From assembly GCF_029094525.1 (NCBI RefSeq), contig NZ_CP119107.1:3162001-3226000 (forward strand): a stretch of 64,000 nucleotides of DNA. The letters are read 5' to 3'. The translations under genes and the position numbers were made by a program. Of this stretch, positions 47,657 through 57,491 are shown piece after piece. How positions within the stretch are numbered: position 1 is the stretch's first letter; every line of letters starts with the position of its first letter. Origin of the DNA: Pullulanibacillus sp. KACC 23026 (GTDB lineage: Bacteria > Bacillota > Bacilli > Bacillales > Sporolactobacillaceae). The notes beneath the pieces were generated by a model that was given only the letters and a program-made list of their open reading frames with translations, was not told where the DNA came from and searched no databases.

Positions 47657-48235
47657 CTACTCAAATAGTGTCTGCTGAATATTTTCGTAAAAAAGGTTGG
47701 TTTCTTCCTCTACGTCCTTTAGATCTGTTTTAATCACAGGTAATTCATCTAATGACTTCAATCCAAAGTGGGTTAAAAACCGTTCCGTTACACCATAAAG
47801 AATCGCGCGTCCCGTTCCTTCTGCGCGCCCTACTTCTTTTACTAACTCTTTACTTATAAGCGTTTGGATGGCCTTTTCAGACTTTACCCCTCTCACGTCC
47901 TCTATTTCTGCCCGAGAAATAGGCTGCTTATAGGCAATAATAGCAAGCGTCTCTAAGGCAGCTTGCGAAAGTGAAACAGGTCTAGGGTTCTCAATCAATC
48001 TCTTTATATACTCAGAAACATCACGTTTAGTTACAAGCTTATACCGATTCGCAACAATGGTGAGTTCAAGCCCGCGAGACTCTTGTTCTAGAGTTTGTGA
48101 TAATTGGGAAAGGCCCTCTTGAATTTGGGCTTCTGGTTCATCCAAAATATGAACCAATTGCTCCATTGACAGCCCCTCTTCACCTGTCACAAAGAGAAGC
48201 GCTTCAATCACGGAAAGTCTCTTCGTCGAATTCAA
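47657..48235 (-). CDS. scpB: Segregation and condensation protein B
   Basis: Winged-helix kite subunit of the SMC-ScpAB condensin. 192 residues: VIEALLFVTGEEGLSMEQLV at the N-terminus, then ALETLAIIAYKQPISRAEIEDVRGV. TTG start with GGAGGGGAAGCAC upstream; an in-frame ATG six codons earlier lacks a good site. Start lies inside the last 32 bp of scpA, in another frame, so translation is coupled. Confidence 0.93.
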   Translation of the reverse strand: MNSTKRLSVIEALLFVTGEEGLSMEQLVHILDEPEAQIQEGLSQLSQTLEQESRGLELTIVANRYKLVTKRDVSEYIKRLIENPRPVSLSQAALETLAIIAYKQPISRAEIEDVRGVKSEKAIQTLISKELVKEVGRAEGTGRAILYGVTERFLTHFGLKSLDELPVIKTDLKDVEEETNLFYENIQQTLFE

Positions 48236-48989
48236 GTGCTTCCCCTCCCTCATTTAAACTGATCGTAATGTCCTCAAAATTTTCTTCTTGCTCGCAGTGA
48301 ATTTGTTTTAATTTCATTAACTCCAATAGAGCAAGAAAGGTCACCACAATATGCGTCCGATCAGGATATGGAAATAATGAAGCAAAAGGTTGTGGTGACT
48401 TCATGATTCTTAGGTGAGAAAGGATTGATCTCATCCTCTCACCTACTGGCAAAGTTTGCCTTTCTATCTTTGTTCTTAATGGCCGATTGATATGCTTTTT
48501 CCTAAGAAGATGCTGCAGAGCCGATAACATATCATAGACAGTTGTTGGGGCGAGTGGTGCCTCGCTTTTCTTTTCGACCTCAAATTGCGATAAGTCGTGC
48601 GCTCTCTTGGAGAAAAGAAAGGCTTGATCCTCTTCTTTTTCTTTTAGAACCTCAGCGGCTTCTTTGTATTGGCGGTATTCCACGAGCCTGCGAATGAGGG
48701 CTTCTCTTGGGTCATCCTCATAGTCCTCCTCCATCATCTCCTCATCAAAGAGAAGCTCTGGTTTCGGTAAGAGCATTCGGCTTTTCATTTCGATTAAGGT
48801 TGCCGCCATCACCAAATATTCACTCGCCACATCCAGCTCAAGAGTTTGCATTTGATGAATAAAGTCCAAATATTGCTCGGTGATTACAGCAACGGGAATA
48901 TCATATATATCAATTTCTAACTTCTTAATCAAATGCAGAAGAAGGTCAAGAGGCCCCTCAAAGGCATCGATTTTTACTTGATATTCCAC
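48204..48989 (-). CDS. scpA: Segregation and condensation protein A
   Basis: Kleisin of the SMC complex, 261 residues. MEYQVKIDAFEGPLDLLLHL at the N-terminus binds the SMC neck; the C-terminal winged helix ends VTFLALLELMKLKQIHCEQE. Forms scpA-scpB. Its upstream gap (48990-49291) has only weak hairpins such as CTGTT/AACAG. Confidence 0.94.
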   Translation of the reverse strand: MEYQVKIDAFEGPLDLLLHLIKKLEIDIYDIPVAVITEQYLDFIHQMQTLELDVASEYLVMAATLIEMKSRMLLPKPELLFDEEMMEEDYEDDPREALIRRLVEYRQYKEAAEVLKEKEEDQAFLFSKRAHDLSQFEVEKKSEAPLAPTTVYDMLSALQHLLRKKHINRPLRTKIERQTLPVGERMRSILSHLRIMKSPQPFASLFPYPDRTHIVVTFLALLELMKLKQIHCEQEENFEDITISLNEGGEALEFDEETFRD

Positions 48990-49291
48990 AACATCACCAT
49001 CATCCTTATCACCAAGATCTATCTATTCCGCAACTGCACACTTCTTTCGGACTCTGTATGAAGCTTAGGATTAGCACTTGCAATTATGAAACATTCAGAA
49101 GACCGAAGTCCCCTTCCTGAAAAAGTTAGATACTTTATAAACTAGCGGTATTATAGCATACCTTAGGAAAAGGGAGCAATTCACCTCATCCGGATAGCCT
49201 GTCTTTCTCTTATAAGGAAAGTCAGACAAGGCTGCTGTTTCTCCTAAAAGCGAACAGCAAGAAGTCGTCCGACCCCAAAAAAAGCCATTAT

Positions 49292-49543
49292 TTAAAAATA
49301 CATTTGTAAAAATTCAAATGATAGAATCGACGCAAGCGGTACTGCAATCAATTGCTCCTCGGATGAAAGCAGTTTAACAAGCTTTGTTTTATCTCCGTTC
49401 AACATACTTAACGGGCAAAGATACAGGTGATTTTGGTCTATTTTTATAGACAGCCCTTGGATGCATTCCCCATCAGTTGTTTCGATTTCAACTGCTTCTC
49501 CAATTGATCGCGCGCATAAGTCTAAATAATATTCACGCGACAT
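49292..49543 (-). CDS. Small Sm-like-fold protein
   Basis: 83 residues. SIGEAVEIETTDGECIQGLS and DQNHLYLCPLSML look like strands of an LSM-type fold and resemble the N-terminus of the Gly/Tyr-rich protein at 23.4 kb. ATG after AGGAGG with 7-base spacing; a TTG two codons upstream abuts it. Between ribT and scpA. No function recognised. Confidence 0.55.
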   Translation of the reverse strand: MSREYYLDLCARSIGEAVEIETTDGECIQGLSIKIDQNHLYLCPLSMLNGDKTKLVKLLSSEEQLIAVPLASILSFEFLQMYF

Positions 49544-49677
49544 GTTCAAGCCTCCTTTTCACATGTCTCTTAATTTAGTCTATGCGCTCGTTTTGGAGAG
49601 TGATTAGGCGTTTGTTCCTCAAAATTTCAGAGAATCAAACAGGAGATTAACTCGAGCTAACGGAATTTTCTTTAAAA

Positions 49678-49705
49678 CTAAAAAGGCAGCCTTAAGGCCA
49701 CCCTG
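49678..49705 (-). terminator. ribT terminator
   Basis: Minus strand GGTGGCC-TTAA-GGCTGCC with wobble pairs, then TTTTTAGT. Confidence 0.65.
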
Positions 49706-49715
49706 AATAGTCATT

Positions 49716-50087
<372 letters not shown>

Positions 50088-50337
50088 TCATGAACCCCTT
50101 AATTTCAGGTAACATCGTATAGGTTACATCACTATATCTTATTATATCCAACCCACTCCTATTTGTACCAAGATAAGTGTGTCAAACGTGCAATAAATGA
50201 CACTTTCCGTGTGTACAAAAAGGATTGGCTACCATTACTTAATAATAATCACTAAAGATAAGGATAGTCTCTTGATTAGATTCTGTCAATGCACCCCTTG
50301 GCTGTTCAAAGCTATATGAGAGGCGTCATTAATCAAG

Positions 50338-51657
50338 TTAACTTCTTTGTTTAACCATTTCTGGCATCAGCAAATCTTTTTTTATCAAATCTTCATAGGT
50401 TTCCCGTTCGACCACCAGATAGTCCTTCTCATTCTCAACAAAAATGACGGCTGGCCTTCCTATTCGATTATAATTATTCGCCATTGAATACCCATAAGCG
50501 CCCGTGCAGAAAACAGCCAGCACATCCCCTGCTGCTGGTGTGGGAAGCGGCAAATCCCAAATCAGCATATCGCCTGATTCACAACATTTACCTGCAACGG
50601 AGACGGTTTCCACATTCGGTTCATCTGCGCGATTTGCAATGACGGCTTCATACTTCGCACCATATAAGGATGGTCGGATATTATCAGTCATTCCGCCGTC
50701 CACTGACACATATTTCCGAACGCCCGGAATCGTCTTAGAAGAACCTAATTTATATAAAGTGGTCCCTGCTTCCCCGACAATTGAACGGCCTGGCTCAATC
50801 CAGACCTCTGGCGTTTGAAGGCTATGCTCCTGGCAAAATGCAAGAATCGTCTCAAGGACGGGTCTAAGTTGGCTCTCAAGCGGGAGTGGATCATCTTCTT
50901 CAGTATATTTGATACCGAATCCTCCACCTACATTTAGTACTTTTGGGGTATAGCCAAATGTGTCCTTCCAGTCAAGAAACCGAGCTAATATTCTCGTTGT
51001 CGCTAACACAAAGCCTTCTGCATCAAAGATTTGTGAGCCAATATGTGAATGAACACCCAGCAAATGAATATGCGGGGCATTTAGTGCCAGCTGGATTGCT
51101 TTCTCAACATCCCCGTTTGAGAGTGTAAAGCCAAATTTGGAATCTTCTTGTCCTGTTGTGACATAAGCATGAGTATGTGCCTCAACACCAGGAGTCAGCC
51201 TTAACAGGACGTTAACGACGATTTCTTCTTTTTGCGCCTCTTCTTCAAGCATGGCTAATTCATAAAAATTATCGACAACAAAAGCGCCTATGCCCGCACG
51301 TATCGCCATTTGAATTTCCTCAACGCTTTTATTATTCCCGTGGAAATGAATGCGTGAGGCCGGAAAACCCGCTTTGAGTGCTGTATAAAGCTCTCCACCT
51401 GAGACCACATCCAGTGAAAGCTCGTGCTCCTTAACCAATTGAATCATGGCAAGAGTCGAGAAAGCCTTACTTGCATAAGCAATTTGCCAATTGACTGCAT
51501 AGGGCTCAAAAGCTTCCTTAAAGCGCTGAATGTTTTGGTTGATTAAGTCCACATCATAGACATACAAAGGGGTTCCGTATTTTTCAACCAACTGGGTGGT
51601 ATCTACCCCGCCGATTACCAAATGGCCTTTTTCATTAATGGTTTGAGTGCCACGCAT
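50338..51657 (-). CDS. lysA: Diaminopimelate decarboxylase
   Basis: PLP enzyme for the last step of lysine synthesis. 439 residues. PLP lysine K64 in AYASKAFST, HFHGNNKS, the glycine loop NVGGGFGIKY, EPGRSIVGEAG and CCESGD. AAGAGGAGAATGCCAA precedes the ATG. Next to the spoVA operon as in B. subtilis. No lysine riboswitch was recognised in the 230 bp upstream. Confidence 0.95.
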   Translation of the reverse strand: MRGTQTINEKGHLVIGGVDTTQLVEKYGTPLYVYDVDLINQNIQRFKEAFEPYAVNWQIAYASKAFSTLAMIQLVKEHELSLDVVSGGELYTALKAGFPASRIHFHGNNKSVEEIQMAIRAGIGAFVVDNFYELAMLEEEAQKEEIVVNVLLRLTPGVEAHTHAYVTTGQEDSKFGFTLSNGDVEKAIQLALNAPHIHLLGVHSHIGSQIFDAEGFVLATTRILARFLDWKDTFGYTPKVLNVGGGFGIKYTEEDDPLPLESQLRPVLETILAFCQEHSLQTPEVWIEPGRSIVGEAGTTLYKLGSSKTIPGVRKYVSVDGGMTDNIRPSLYGAKYEAVIANRADEPNVETVSVAGKCCESGDMLIWDLPLPTPAAGDVLAVFCTGAYGYSMANNYNRIGRPAVIFVENEKDYLVVERETYEDLIKKDLLMPEMVKQRS

Positions 51658-51839
51658 TTGGCATTCTCCTCTTCCTAATTAATTGTGGCACGATTGCCAA
51701 GTTTGAATGAATAAAGGGCTCATGCCAAGGCAAAAGCCCAATTCGTTTTGCAAATAAAAAACACATCTCGTCCGACTCTAACAGATAATTTAAATTAGTA
51801 GTCATTATAACAAAGCGCGGATTGAAAGTAAACCAGCCA

Positions 51840-51880
51840 AAAGGAACAAGCCACCCCATATGAGATGACTTGTTCCTTCT
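51840..51880 (-). terminator. spoVA operon terminator
   Basis: AAGGAACAAG (51841-51850) pairs with CTTGTTCCTT (51869-51878), then TTTTGGC on the minus strand; the U-run is short. Confidence 0.65.
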
Positions 51881-51889
51881 ACCTTTTGA

Positions 51890-53440
51890 TTAATTGGTTG
51901 GTTGTGTGGTACTGTCTTGGGGACGTACAATGCTTGGACGAATTTGAGAATCTGGCATCGCTGTTCGAATCATAATATCCAAAAAGGCTTTTGGATTAAA
52001 TGGGATGAAAGGCCAGAGGTAAGGGGTATTGAGATTTTGACAGCGTGCTAAATATAAAACAACCAGGGTTAACCCAATCGTAAAGCCCGGCACTCCAAAA
52101 ATCATCGCTAATATCGTTATAAATACCCGCACCACCTTGTTCGCCAGACCTAATTCATAACTTGGAGTGGCATAGGAACCAATTGTCGCAATTGAAATAT
52201 AGAGGATCACTTCCGGTGAAAACACGCCGACCTGTACCGCAATCTGGCCAATTAACACCGCTGCAATCAAACCGAGTGCGGTTGATAAAGAAGTCGGCGT
52301 GTGGACCGCCGCCATTCGGATAATCTCGATCCCAATTTCTGCAATAACAATTTGCATCCATAATGGAATATGGCCTTTTTTGTTTGGCCCTATGAACTCT
52401 AGCCAGTGCGGGAGCAAATCAGGATGCATCACCATGAGGATCCATAATGGAACGATTAAGATCGACGTCAACACGGCTGTGAATCGAGCCAATCGAAGCA
52501 ATGCCCCAACAATTGGGGTTTGCCGATATTCTTCCGCATGCTGCATATGGTGAAAGAATGTTGTTGGGAAAATAATGACACTTGGTGATGTATCGCAAAT
52601 GACAAGAATATGTCCCTCTAATAGGTGCGCCGCTGCGACATCCGGTCTTTGGGTATAACGCACTAATGGAAACGGATTCCATCCTTGTTTAACGATATAC
52701 TCCTCAAGCGTTTTATCCGCCATCGGAATGCCATCCACTTCTATTTGCTTTAATGCTTTTTTGAGCGTTTTTAATAAACCCGGGTTCGCCACATCTTGTA
52801 AATAACAGATACACACATCCGTCTTAGACCGTTCTCCTACTCGCATAATTTCATTTCTGTACCGTTCATCACGGATTCTTCTGCGGATAAGCGCTGTATT
52901 AACGATTATATTTTCGGTAAAGCCATCCTTCGCTCCACGAACAACCCGTTCAATATCGGGTTCCTCCGGAGTTCGACCAGGATAACTTCTCACATCCACT
53001 ACAAGTCCGACTTCTTCACCATCTATTAAGATGACAATAAGACCTGACAACATCTGGTCGACTACTTCATCTAACGTTTTAATTTCCATCACTTGTTGAT
53101 GCGCTAGATGATTTTTGATGGCATCTTTTACATTAACCCCTGTTCGATGGATGTGTTCAATTCTTAACAGCTCTCTGAAAAGCTCAATAATGAAAGAGGA
53201 GTCACATAATCCTGTGCAATAATACGCTCCGATGTCATGATCGAGAATTTTCATCTCGCGTACCCCGACATCGAAATTCGTGCCAATATCCAGGCGATCT
53301 TTCATATACGTTTTATTTTCTTTAATCCGTCGTTTTATCGGCTCTTGATAAGCCGCTGTATTCTGGGCGATAGTTACCACTCCTTTCGAGTATAAGTTCA
53401 ATGGCTTTCTTGGTGATGGGCGCCCCGTGTTCCGCATCAT
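51890..53440 (-). CDS. spoVAF: Stage V sporulation protein AF (GerA-type)
   Basis: Inner-membrane protein of the spore, related to GerAA subunits. N-terminal soluble part (YMKDRLDIGTNFDVGVREM), then several membrane helices around 290-460. Ends MPDSQIRPSIVRP. The start is uncertain: the ATG given overlaps spoVAEA by 119 bp; a GTG at 53380 has AAAGGA directly next to it, and homologs suggest a beginning around there. Last gene of the operon. Confidence 0.9.
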   Translation of the reverse strand: MMRNTGRPSPRKPLNLYSKGVVTIAQNTAAYQEPIKRRIKENKTYMKDRLDIGTNFDVGVREMKILDHDIGAYYCTGLCDSSFIIELFRELLRIEHIHRTGVNVKDAIKNHLAHQQVMEIKTLDEVVDQMLSGLIVILIDGEEVGLVVDVRSYPGRTPEEPDIERVVRGAKDGFTENIIVNTALIRRRIRDERYRNEIMRVGERSKTDVCICYLQDVANPGLLKTLKKALKQIEVDGIPMADKTLEEYIVKQGWNPFPLVRYTQRPDVAAAHLLEGHILVICDTSPSVIIFPTTFFHHMQHAEEYRQTPIVGALLRLARFTAVLTSILIVPLWILMVMHPDLLPHWLEFIGPNKKGHIPLWMQIVIAEIGIEIIRMAAVHTPTSLSTALGLIAAVLIGQIAVQVGVFSPEVILYISIATIGSYATPSYELGLANKVVRVFITILAMIFGVPGFTIGLTLVVLYLARCQNLNTPYLWPFIPFNPKAFLDIMIRTAMPDSQIRPSIVRPQDSTTQPTN

Positions 53441-53927
53441 CCACCCCTCTAAGCTTTCCTATATCTCCTACTCCAACTACAACTGGCAAATCTAACTCAT
53501 CGAGACTGTAGACCGTATCCCCAAATAATCGGCCCAGATCATGCTCGGGATAGCCTTCTTTATCAACCCCATAAGGCGTTAATTCCCCAAACCGATCAAT
53601 GGCAATGTCAATATGGGTCCACTCCTTCGAATCGCTGTTAGAAGCCACTGCAATGGCGCCGAGCGTGATAATATCGGGATGATTCACCACATAGCGAAGA
53701 GCCGATTCACCTGACCCTACTCCGTTAAACCCGCCATCATCGAACATGACCAAAACCGGTTCCTTGTCACATTGCAAAATGGCCTCGACTAATTCTTTGC
53801 CATTCATTGAAGAGGGATTGCCTGAAGAACATAAAAGGGCTGGACATCCCAATTGCTCACCCGCTTTCACAACCGCTTCCGTCGCATATTTATCACCATC
53901 TGTTACTAGTATGACTTGGCGTTTCAT
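53322..53927 (-). CDS. spoVAEA: Stage V sporulation protein AEA
   Basis: 201 residues. KRQVILVTDGDKYATEAVVK at the start and LVMFDDGGFNGVGSGESAL in the middle are family landmarks; soluble, with unknown exact role in the dipicolinate channel. GGGTGAGCGGCGT precedes the ATG; 7 bp from spoVAEB. Confidence 0.93.
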   Translation of the reverse strand: MKRQVILVTDGDKYATEAVVKAGEQLGCPALLCSSGNPSSMNGKELVEAILQCDKEPVLVMFDDGGFNGVGSGESALRYVVNHPDIITLGAIAVASNSDSKEWTHIDIAIDRFGELTPYGVDKEGYPEHDLGRLFGDTVYSLDELDLPVVVGVGDIGKLRGVDDAEHGAPITKKAIELILERSGNYRPEYSGLSRADKTTD

Positions 53928-53934
53928 ACGCCGC

Positions 53935-54285
53935 TCACCCTCTCGGTCTAAAAATTAGCGCAACAAGAAAACCAAATAGGATGGCGGATGAAATACCAGC
54001 TGCCGTTAAATTAAAAATTCCCATTAAGATTCCTAAATAACCATGTTCGTCGGCTTCAAGCATAGCCCCATGAAGGAGTGAGTGGCCAAAACTTGTAATG
54101 GGGACGGTCGCGCCTGCTCCAGCGAACTCAATTAATTGATCGTAAAGCCCAAAGGAATCGAGAAAGGCTCCTAAGACAACAAATATAACCACAACATGTG
54201 CAGGTGTTAGTTTAAAGACATCTAATAGAAGCTGACCGACCACACAGATAATGCCGCCGACTAAAAATGCCCAAAGAAAGATCAT
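53935..54285 (-). CDS. spoVAEB: Stage V sporulation protein AEB
   Basis: 116-residue membrane protein, paralog of SpoVAC ([39 protein letters not shown]). GAAGGAGGGTTAGG precedes the ATG, which overlaps the spoVAD stop (ATGA). A longer upstream frame falls inside spoVAD and is not used. Confidence 0.93.
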   Translation of the reverse strand: MIFLWAFLVGGIICVVGQLLLDVFKLTPAHVVVIFVVLGAFLDSFGLYDQLIEFAGAGATVPITSFGHSLLHGAMLEADEHGYLGILMGIFNLTAAGISSAILFGFLVALIFRPRG

Positions 54286-55298
54286 CCTAACCCTCCTTCT
54301 GCTGCTTCTAAAACTACCCCATGTGCAATACAAGGAATCGATTCTTTCTGCTGAATCATTGTTGGGTTAAACAAAGCACCGGTCGCGACAACAAAAATTC
54401 GTTTGACTTCTTTTTTTCGGAGCAACTGTGTGAGATAACTATACGTGACAACGGCTGAACAAGCAGCACCGCTTCCTCCAGCAAAAACGGGCTGGTCCGG
54501 ACTATAAATCATCAAACCGCAATCCTGATGGACCATGCTGATGTCATAGCCTCTTTCCCACATTAACTCCCTAAGTATTGGACTGCCGATACTCGATAAA
54601 TCACCGGTCACAATCATGTCATAATCCGTTACCTTTCGACCGGTATCTTTAAAATGCTGCTCAATCGTGTCAGCAGCAGCCGGTGCCATGGCCGAACCTA
54701 AGTCGCTTGCATTCGTAATCCCCCAGTCCTGGACTTTCCCAAATGTAGTTGCGGTGATTTTGATTGGAGAAGGAGTGCGGCTGACAATAGAAGCACCTGC
54801 TCCTGTAACGGTAAACGTGGTTGTCCCGAGTTTGGGACCGCCGTATTCAGTTGGATTACGAAATTGCCGTTCTGCCGATGCATTATGACTGCTGACTGCC
54901 GTTAAGACCATATCGGCCCGCCCGGTATCGACAAAATGAGCGCCTAATCCTAACGCCTCCATTGAGGTTGAGCAGGCTCCAAATAAGCCAAAATAAGGAA
55001 TTTTTAATTCATTGGCAATATAGTTAGAGGTGACGGTTTGGTTAAGTAAATCGCCCGCAAAAAAGAAATCGATCTCATCAGGCTTTTTATTTATGTTTTT
55101 TAAACAAATATCGATCGCTTCACGCATCAGCTTTCGTTCAGCTTTCTCCCATGTTTTCTCACCTGCATAAAGCTGATCATAGGTTTTATCAATCGTTGAA
55201 CCTAAAGGGCCCTTTTTTTCTAACGGACCTCCTGTTGTTCCTGTCGATGTTAGATATAGGGATTGGTCAAACACCCATGTTTGCTTGCCTTGTCTCAT
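54282..55298 (-). CDS. spoVAD: Stage V sporulation protein AD
   Basis: 338 residues with a thiolase-like fold ([36 protein letters not shown]). Binds dipicolinic acid in B. subtilis and is required for its uptake into the forespore. GGGAGCTCGA precedes the ATG. Confidence 0.95.
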   Translation of the reverse strand: MRQGKQTWVFDQSLYLTSTGTTGGPLEKKGPLGSTIDKTYDQLYAGEKTWEKAERKLMREAIDICLKNINKKPDEIDFFFAGDLLNQTVTSNYIANELKIPYFGLFGACSTSMEALGLGAHFVDTGRADMVLTAVSSHNASAERQFRNPTEYGGPKLGTTTFTVTGAGASIVSRTPSPIKITATTFGKVQDWGITNASDLGSAMAPAAADTIEQHFKDTGRKVTDYDMIVTGDLSSIGSPILRELMWERGYDISMVHQDCGLMIYSPDQPVFAGGSGAACSAVVTYSYLTQLLRKKEVKRIFVVATGALFNPTMIQQKESIPCIAHGVVLEAAEGGLG

Positions 55299-55310
55299 TC
55301 GAGCTCCCTC

Positions 55311-55769
55311 CTACCCTAATAATCGATCAATGGTTAGTCGAATTACACCAAAGACGGTTGCGGAAACCACCCCAAACACGATCACGGCCCCTGCTAATTT
55401 AAACAGATTGGTTGCAATTCCGAATATAATACCTTCACTTTTATGTTCAAGAGCAGCACTTGTAACGGAATTGGCAAAGCCCGTGACCGGAATAAGGGAC
55501 CCCGCCCCTGCAAATTTTCCAATCGAATCATACACACCAAATCCTGTCAAAAGTGAAGCAATCAAAATTAAAGTTGCAACCGTCGGATTACCCGCTGACT
55601 TTTCATCAAAATTAAAATAGGTCATATAAAATTTTTCAATACCTTCGCCTAAAACACAAATTAACCCGCCTACTATAAAGGCTTTCAAGCAATTCATAAA
55701 ATACTTTGGTTTTGGATAATAAGCTTTAACATTTTTCTTATATTCTTTTGGGTGATCAAGTTGTTTCAT
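55311..55769 (-). CDS. spoVAC: Stage V sporulation protein AC
   Basis: 152-residue membrane protein; FGVYDSIGKFAGAGSLIPVT and GFANSVTSAALEHKSEGIIF are the SpoVA signature. B. subtilis SpoVAC can act as a mechanosensitive channel. Basic N-terminus YKKNVKAYYPKPKYF. GGGATGAAGT precedes the ATG. Confidence 0.95.
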   Translation of the reverse strand: MKQLDHPKEYKKNVKAYYPKPKYFMNCLKAFIVGGLICVLGEGIEKFYMTYFNFDEKSAGNPTVATLILIASLLTGFGVYDSIGKFAGAGSLIPVTGFANSVTSAALEHKSEGIIFGIATNLFKLAGAVIVFGVVSATVFGVIRLTIDRLLG

Positions 55770-55842
55770 ACTTCATCCCTCCAGATAGGTATAAGTTGCC
55801 ACGTTTTTAACTTTCTTATTAGAAAAACACGATGTGTGCCTT

Positions 55843-56262
55843 CTAATGATTCACAAAATAAGACCAATGAAAAAGAGAACCCAGCATCTTTCCTAGAACA
55901 ATTGCCATGAGCAGAATCAAGATTTGTTCGTTCACTCCCAGACGTTTCGCCAAGATCGGCAATACATTTAGGACTTCTGTTAATCCGGCTGCTACCATGC
56001 CAACAAATACGCCAAGACCAAGTCCAATTGGAACGAGTAAAATCGGTAAGAGATGAAATTCCATCGAACGAAGGCCGCACATGGTCCCGACTAACGCGCC
56101 AAGAATAATCGCCCATTCGTAAGAGCGTATTTTATGATAAGATTTCGTTAATTGCGCAAGCCTTGGAATCAGACCGACAACGGCTAAGAAGGACACAAAA
56201 GCCGCGCCTACCGAAAGGCCTCCTGCGAATCCAACAAAAGCTATTACAAAGGATTTAATCAT
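55843..56262 (-). CDS. spoVAB: Stage V sporulation protein AB
   Basis: 139 residues, four membrane helices (FVIAFVGFAGGLSVGAAFVS; LPILLVPIGLGLGVFVGMVA; ILILLMAIVLGKMLGSLFHW). Overlaps the spoVAA end by 8 bp. Part of the dipicolinate transport complex. Confidence 0.92.
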   Translation of the reverse strand: MIKSFVIAFVGFAGGLSVGAAFVSFLAVVGLIPRLAQLTKSYHKIRSYEWAIILGALVGTMCGLRSMEFHLLPILLVPIGLGLGVFVGMVAAGLTEVLNVLPILAKRLGVNEQILILLMAIVLGKMLGSLFHWSYFVNH

Positions 56263-56884
56263 GTTCCTCTTGCTCTTTCTTCATTTTTTCTTGAAAGATG
56301 ACAAATTGATCTAAATTCTGCTGGTAATTAAACATCTCCACTTCCAATGGACTCGGTTCCTCATTGAATTTCTTTTTAAATAAATGGTTGAAAAATAAGA
56401 CCATGCCAACCCCAACTCCGATCGAATACGGAATTTGAATAATTAATGGGTTCTCTTTGTGGTCTCCCGTCATGAGCGTATAAATACGCTTATGAACATC
56501 CCCCATTGCCACATCTTCATGAAAATTCATAATCGTGAGCGCTGCCCCAATGAATAAAAGGAGCCATACTAAAGCAATAAAAAAAGGCCGCACCCGTTTC
56601 TTCTTGTTTGAGGCCACTTCAATAATCGTTTGCGCAGGTCCGACTGTCTGAATATCAAGCTCCGGAAAATAGTGATGAATGGCTTTAATGACATCAATGG
56701 CATCAATAACAAGGTGTGAGCTATCCTCTGGTTGGATGGTCTGAATGTGGATTTCCTGAATGGCATCAGCCACCTGCTTGGGCGCAATGACTTTGGCTAG
56801 GCGATTAATTGTCAGCCGTTCATTCGAAGAAGCCATAAGTTTATACCTCAGCCGCAAATAAACCGTTGATTCTGTCACATCCAT
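56255..56884 (-). CDS. spoVAA: Stage V sporulation protein AA
   Basis: 209 residues, against 206 in B. subtilis. Soluble N-terminal half (VTESTVYLRLRYKLM), two membrane segments (FFIALVWLLLFIGAALTIM; YSIGVGVGMVLFFNHLF). The ATG at 56884 with GGAGGTG is chosen over one 14 codons upstream. First gene of spoVAA-AB-AC-AD-AEB-AEA-AF. Confidence 0.93.
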   Translation of the reverse strand: MDVTESTVYLRLRYKLMASSNERLTINRLAKVIAPKQVADAIQEIHIQTIQPEDSSHLVIDAIDVIKAIHHYFPELDIQTVGPAQTIIEVASNKKKRVRPFFIALVWLLLFIGAALTIMNFHEDVAMGDVHKRIYTLMTGDHKENPLIIQIPYSIGVGVGMVLFFNHLFKKKFNEEPSPLEVEMFNYQQNLDQFVIFQEKMKKEQEEHD

Positions 56885-56898
56885 CACCTCCGTACCCT

Positions 56899-56928
56899 TA
56901 TTATGGATATTGTCTGCCCAAATCATGC
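56899..56928 (-). promoter_or_regulatory. SigG/SigF-type promoter for spoVA
   Basis: Minus strand GCATG (56928-56924), 18-bp spacer, CATAATA (56905-56899), matching the SigG pattern GHATR-N17/18-CATWHTA. The start codon is only 15 bp beyond, leaving a very short leader that is little more than the ribosome-binding site. Confidence 0.6.
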
Positions 56929-57009
56929 TTCTTACTCATCAATTGAATCCAACAAGCGGATCAGCCGACCCTTTTTGATTTCTCTTGCGAGCCTTCTGCT
57001 TGAGATCAA

Positions 57010-57422
57010 GGGCTCTATCCAACACACCAAATTGAGGTGGGAGCGGAGCCGAAAGTGTGCGTTGAAGGCTCCAATTCACAGAAAGGTGGCGCGCGCGGAG
57101 CCAAAAGTGTGCGTTGGAGCCTCCAATACACAAAAAGGTGGCGCGCGCGGAGCCGAAAGTGTGCGTTGGAGGCTCCAATTCACAAAAAGGTGGCGGGTGC
57201 GGAGCCAAAAGTGTGCGTTGGAGCCTCCAATACACAAAAAGGTGGCGCGCGCGGAGCCAAAAGTGTGCGTTGAAGGCTCCAATACACAAAAAGGTGGCGC
57301 GCGCGGAGCCGAAAGTGTGCGTTGAAGGCTCCAACACACCAAATTGGGGCGTGGCGCGAGCCAAAAGTGTGCGTTAAAGGCTCCAATACACCAAAACGAG
57401 ACCTGCCGGGAGCCAAAAGCGT
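57010..57422 (+). repeat. 52-bp hairpin tandem array D (7 units plus a decayed one)
   Basis: Units at 57067, 57119, 57171, 57223, 57275, 57327 and 57379, all exactly 52 bp apart; a decayed unit lies near 57011. Palindrome GTGTGCGTTGGAG-C-CTCCAATACAC, spacer AAAAAGGTGGCGCGCGCGG, then GGAGCC. Closest to array C. Both open on the minus strand in three frames, like array B. It separates sigF from the spoVA promoter. Confidence 0.93.
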
Positions 57423-57430
57423 GGGATATA

Positions 57431-57477
57431 GAAAAAGGACGGTTCTCGCGTTTCGAATGAAACGTGAGAACCGTCCC
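57431..57477 (-). terminator. sigF terminator from a REP-like palindrome
   Basis: GGACGGTTCTCGCGTTTC (57437-57454) and GAAACGTGAGAACCGTCC (57459-57476) pair over 18 bp with one mismatch; on the minus strand T5 follows. The GAAACGTGAGAACCGTCC sequence resembles dispersed palindromes I know from other Bacillales genomes, and the repeat at 8.6 kb. Confidence 0.8.
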
Positions 57478-57491
57478 CATGTTTTGGTGGA

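Noticed and set aside
51658-51889. Lysine riboswitch before lysA
   Set aside because: Gap too short and no recognisable conserved core.
56903-57480. Overlapping frames of 70-140 codons over array D
   Set aside because: Same reason: repeat unit without stops, not a gene.
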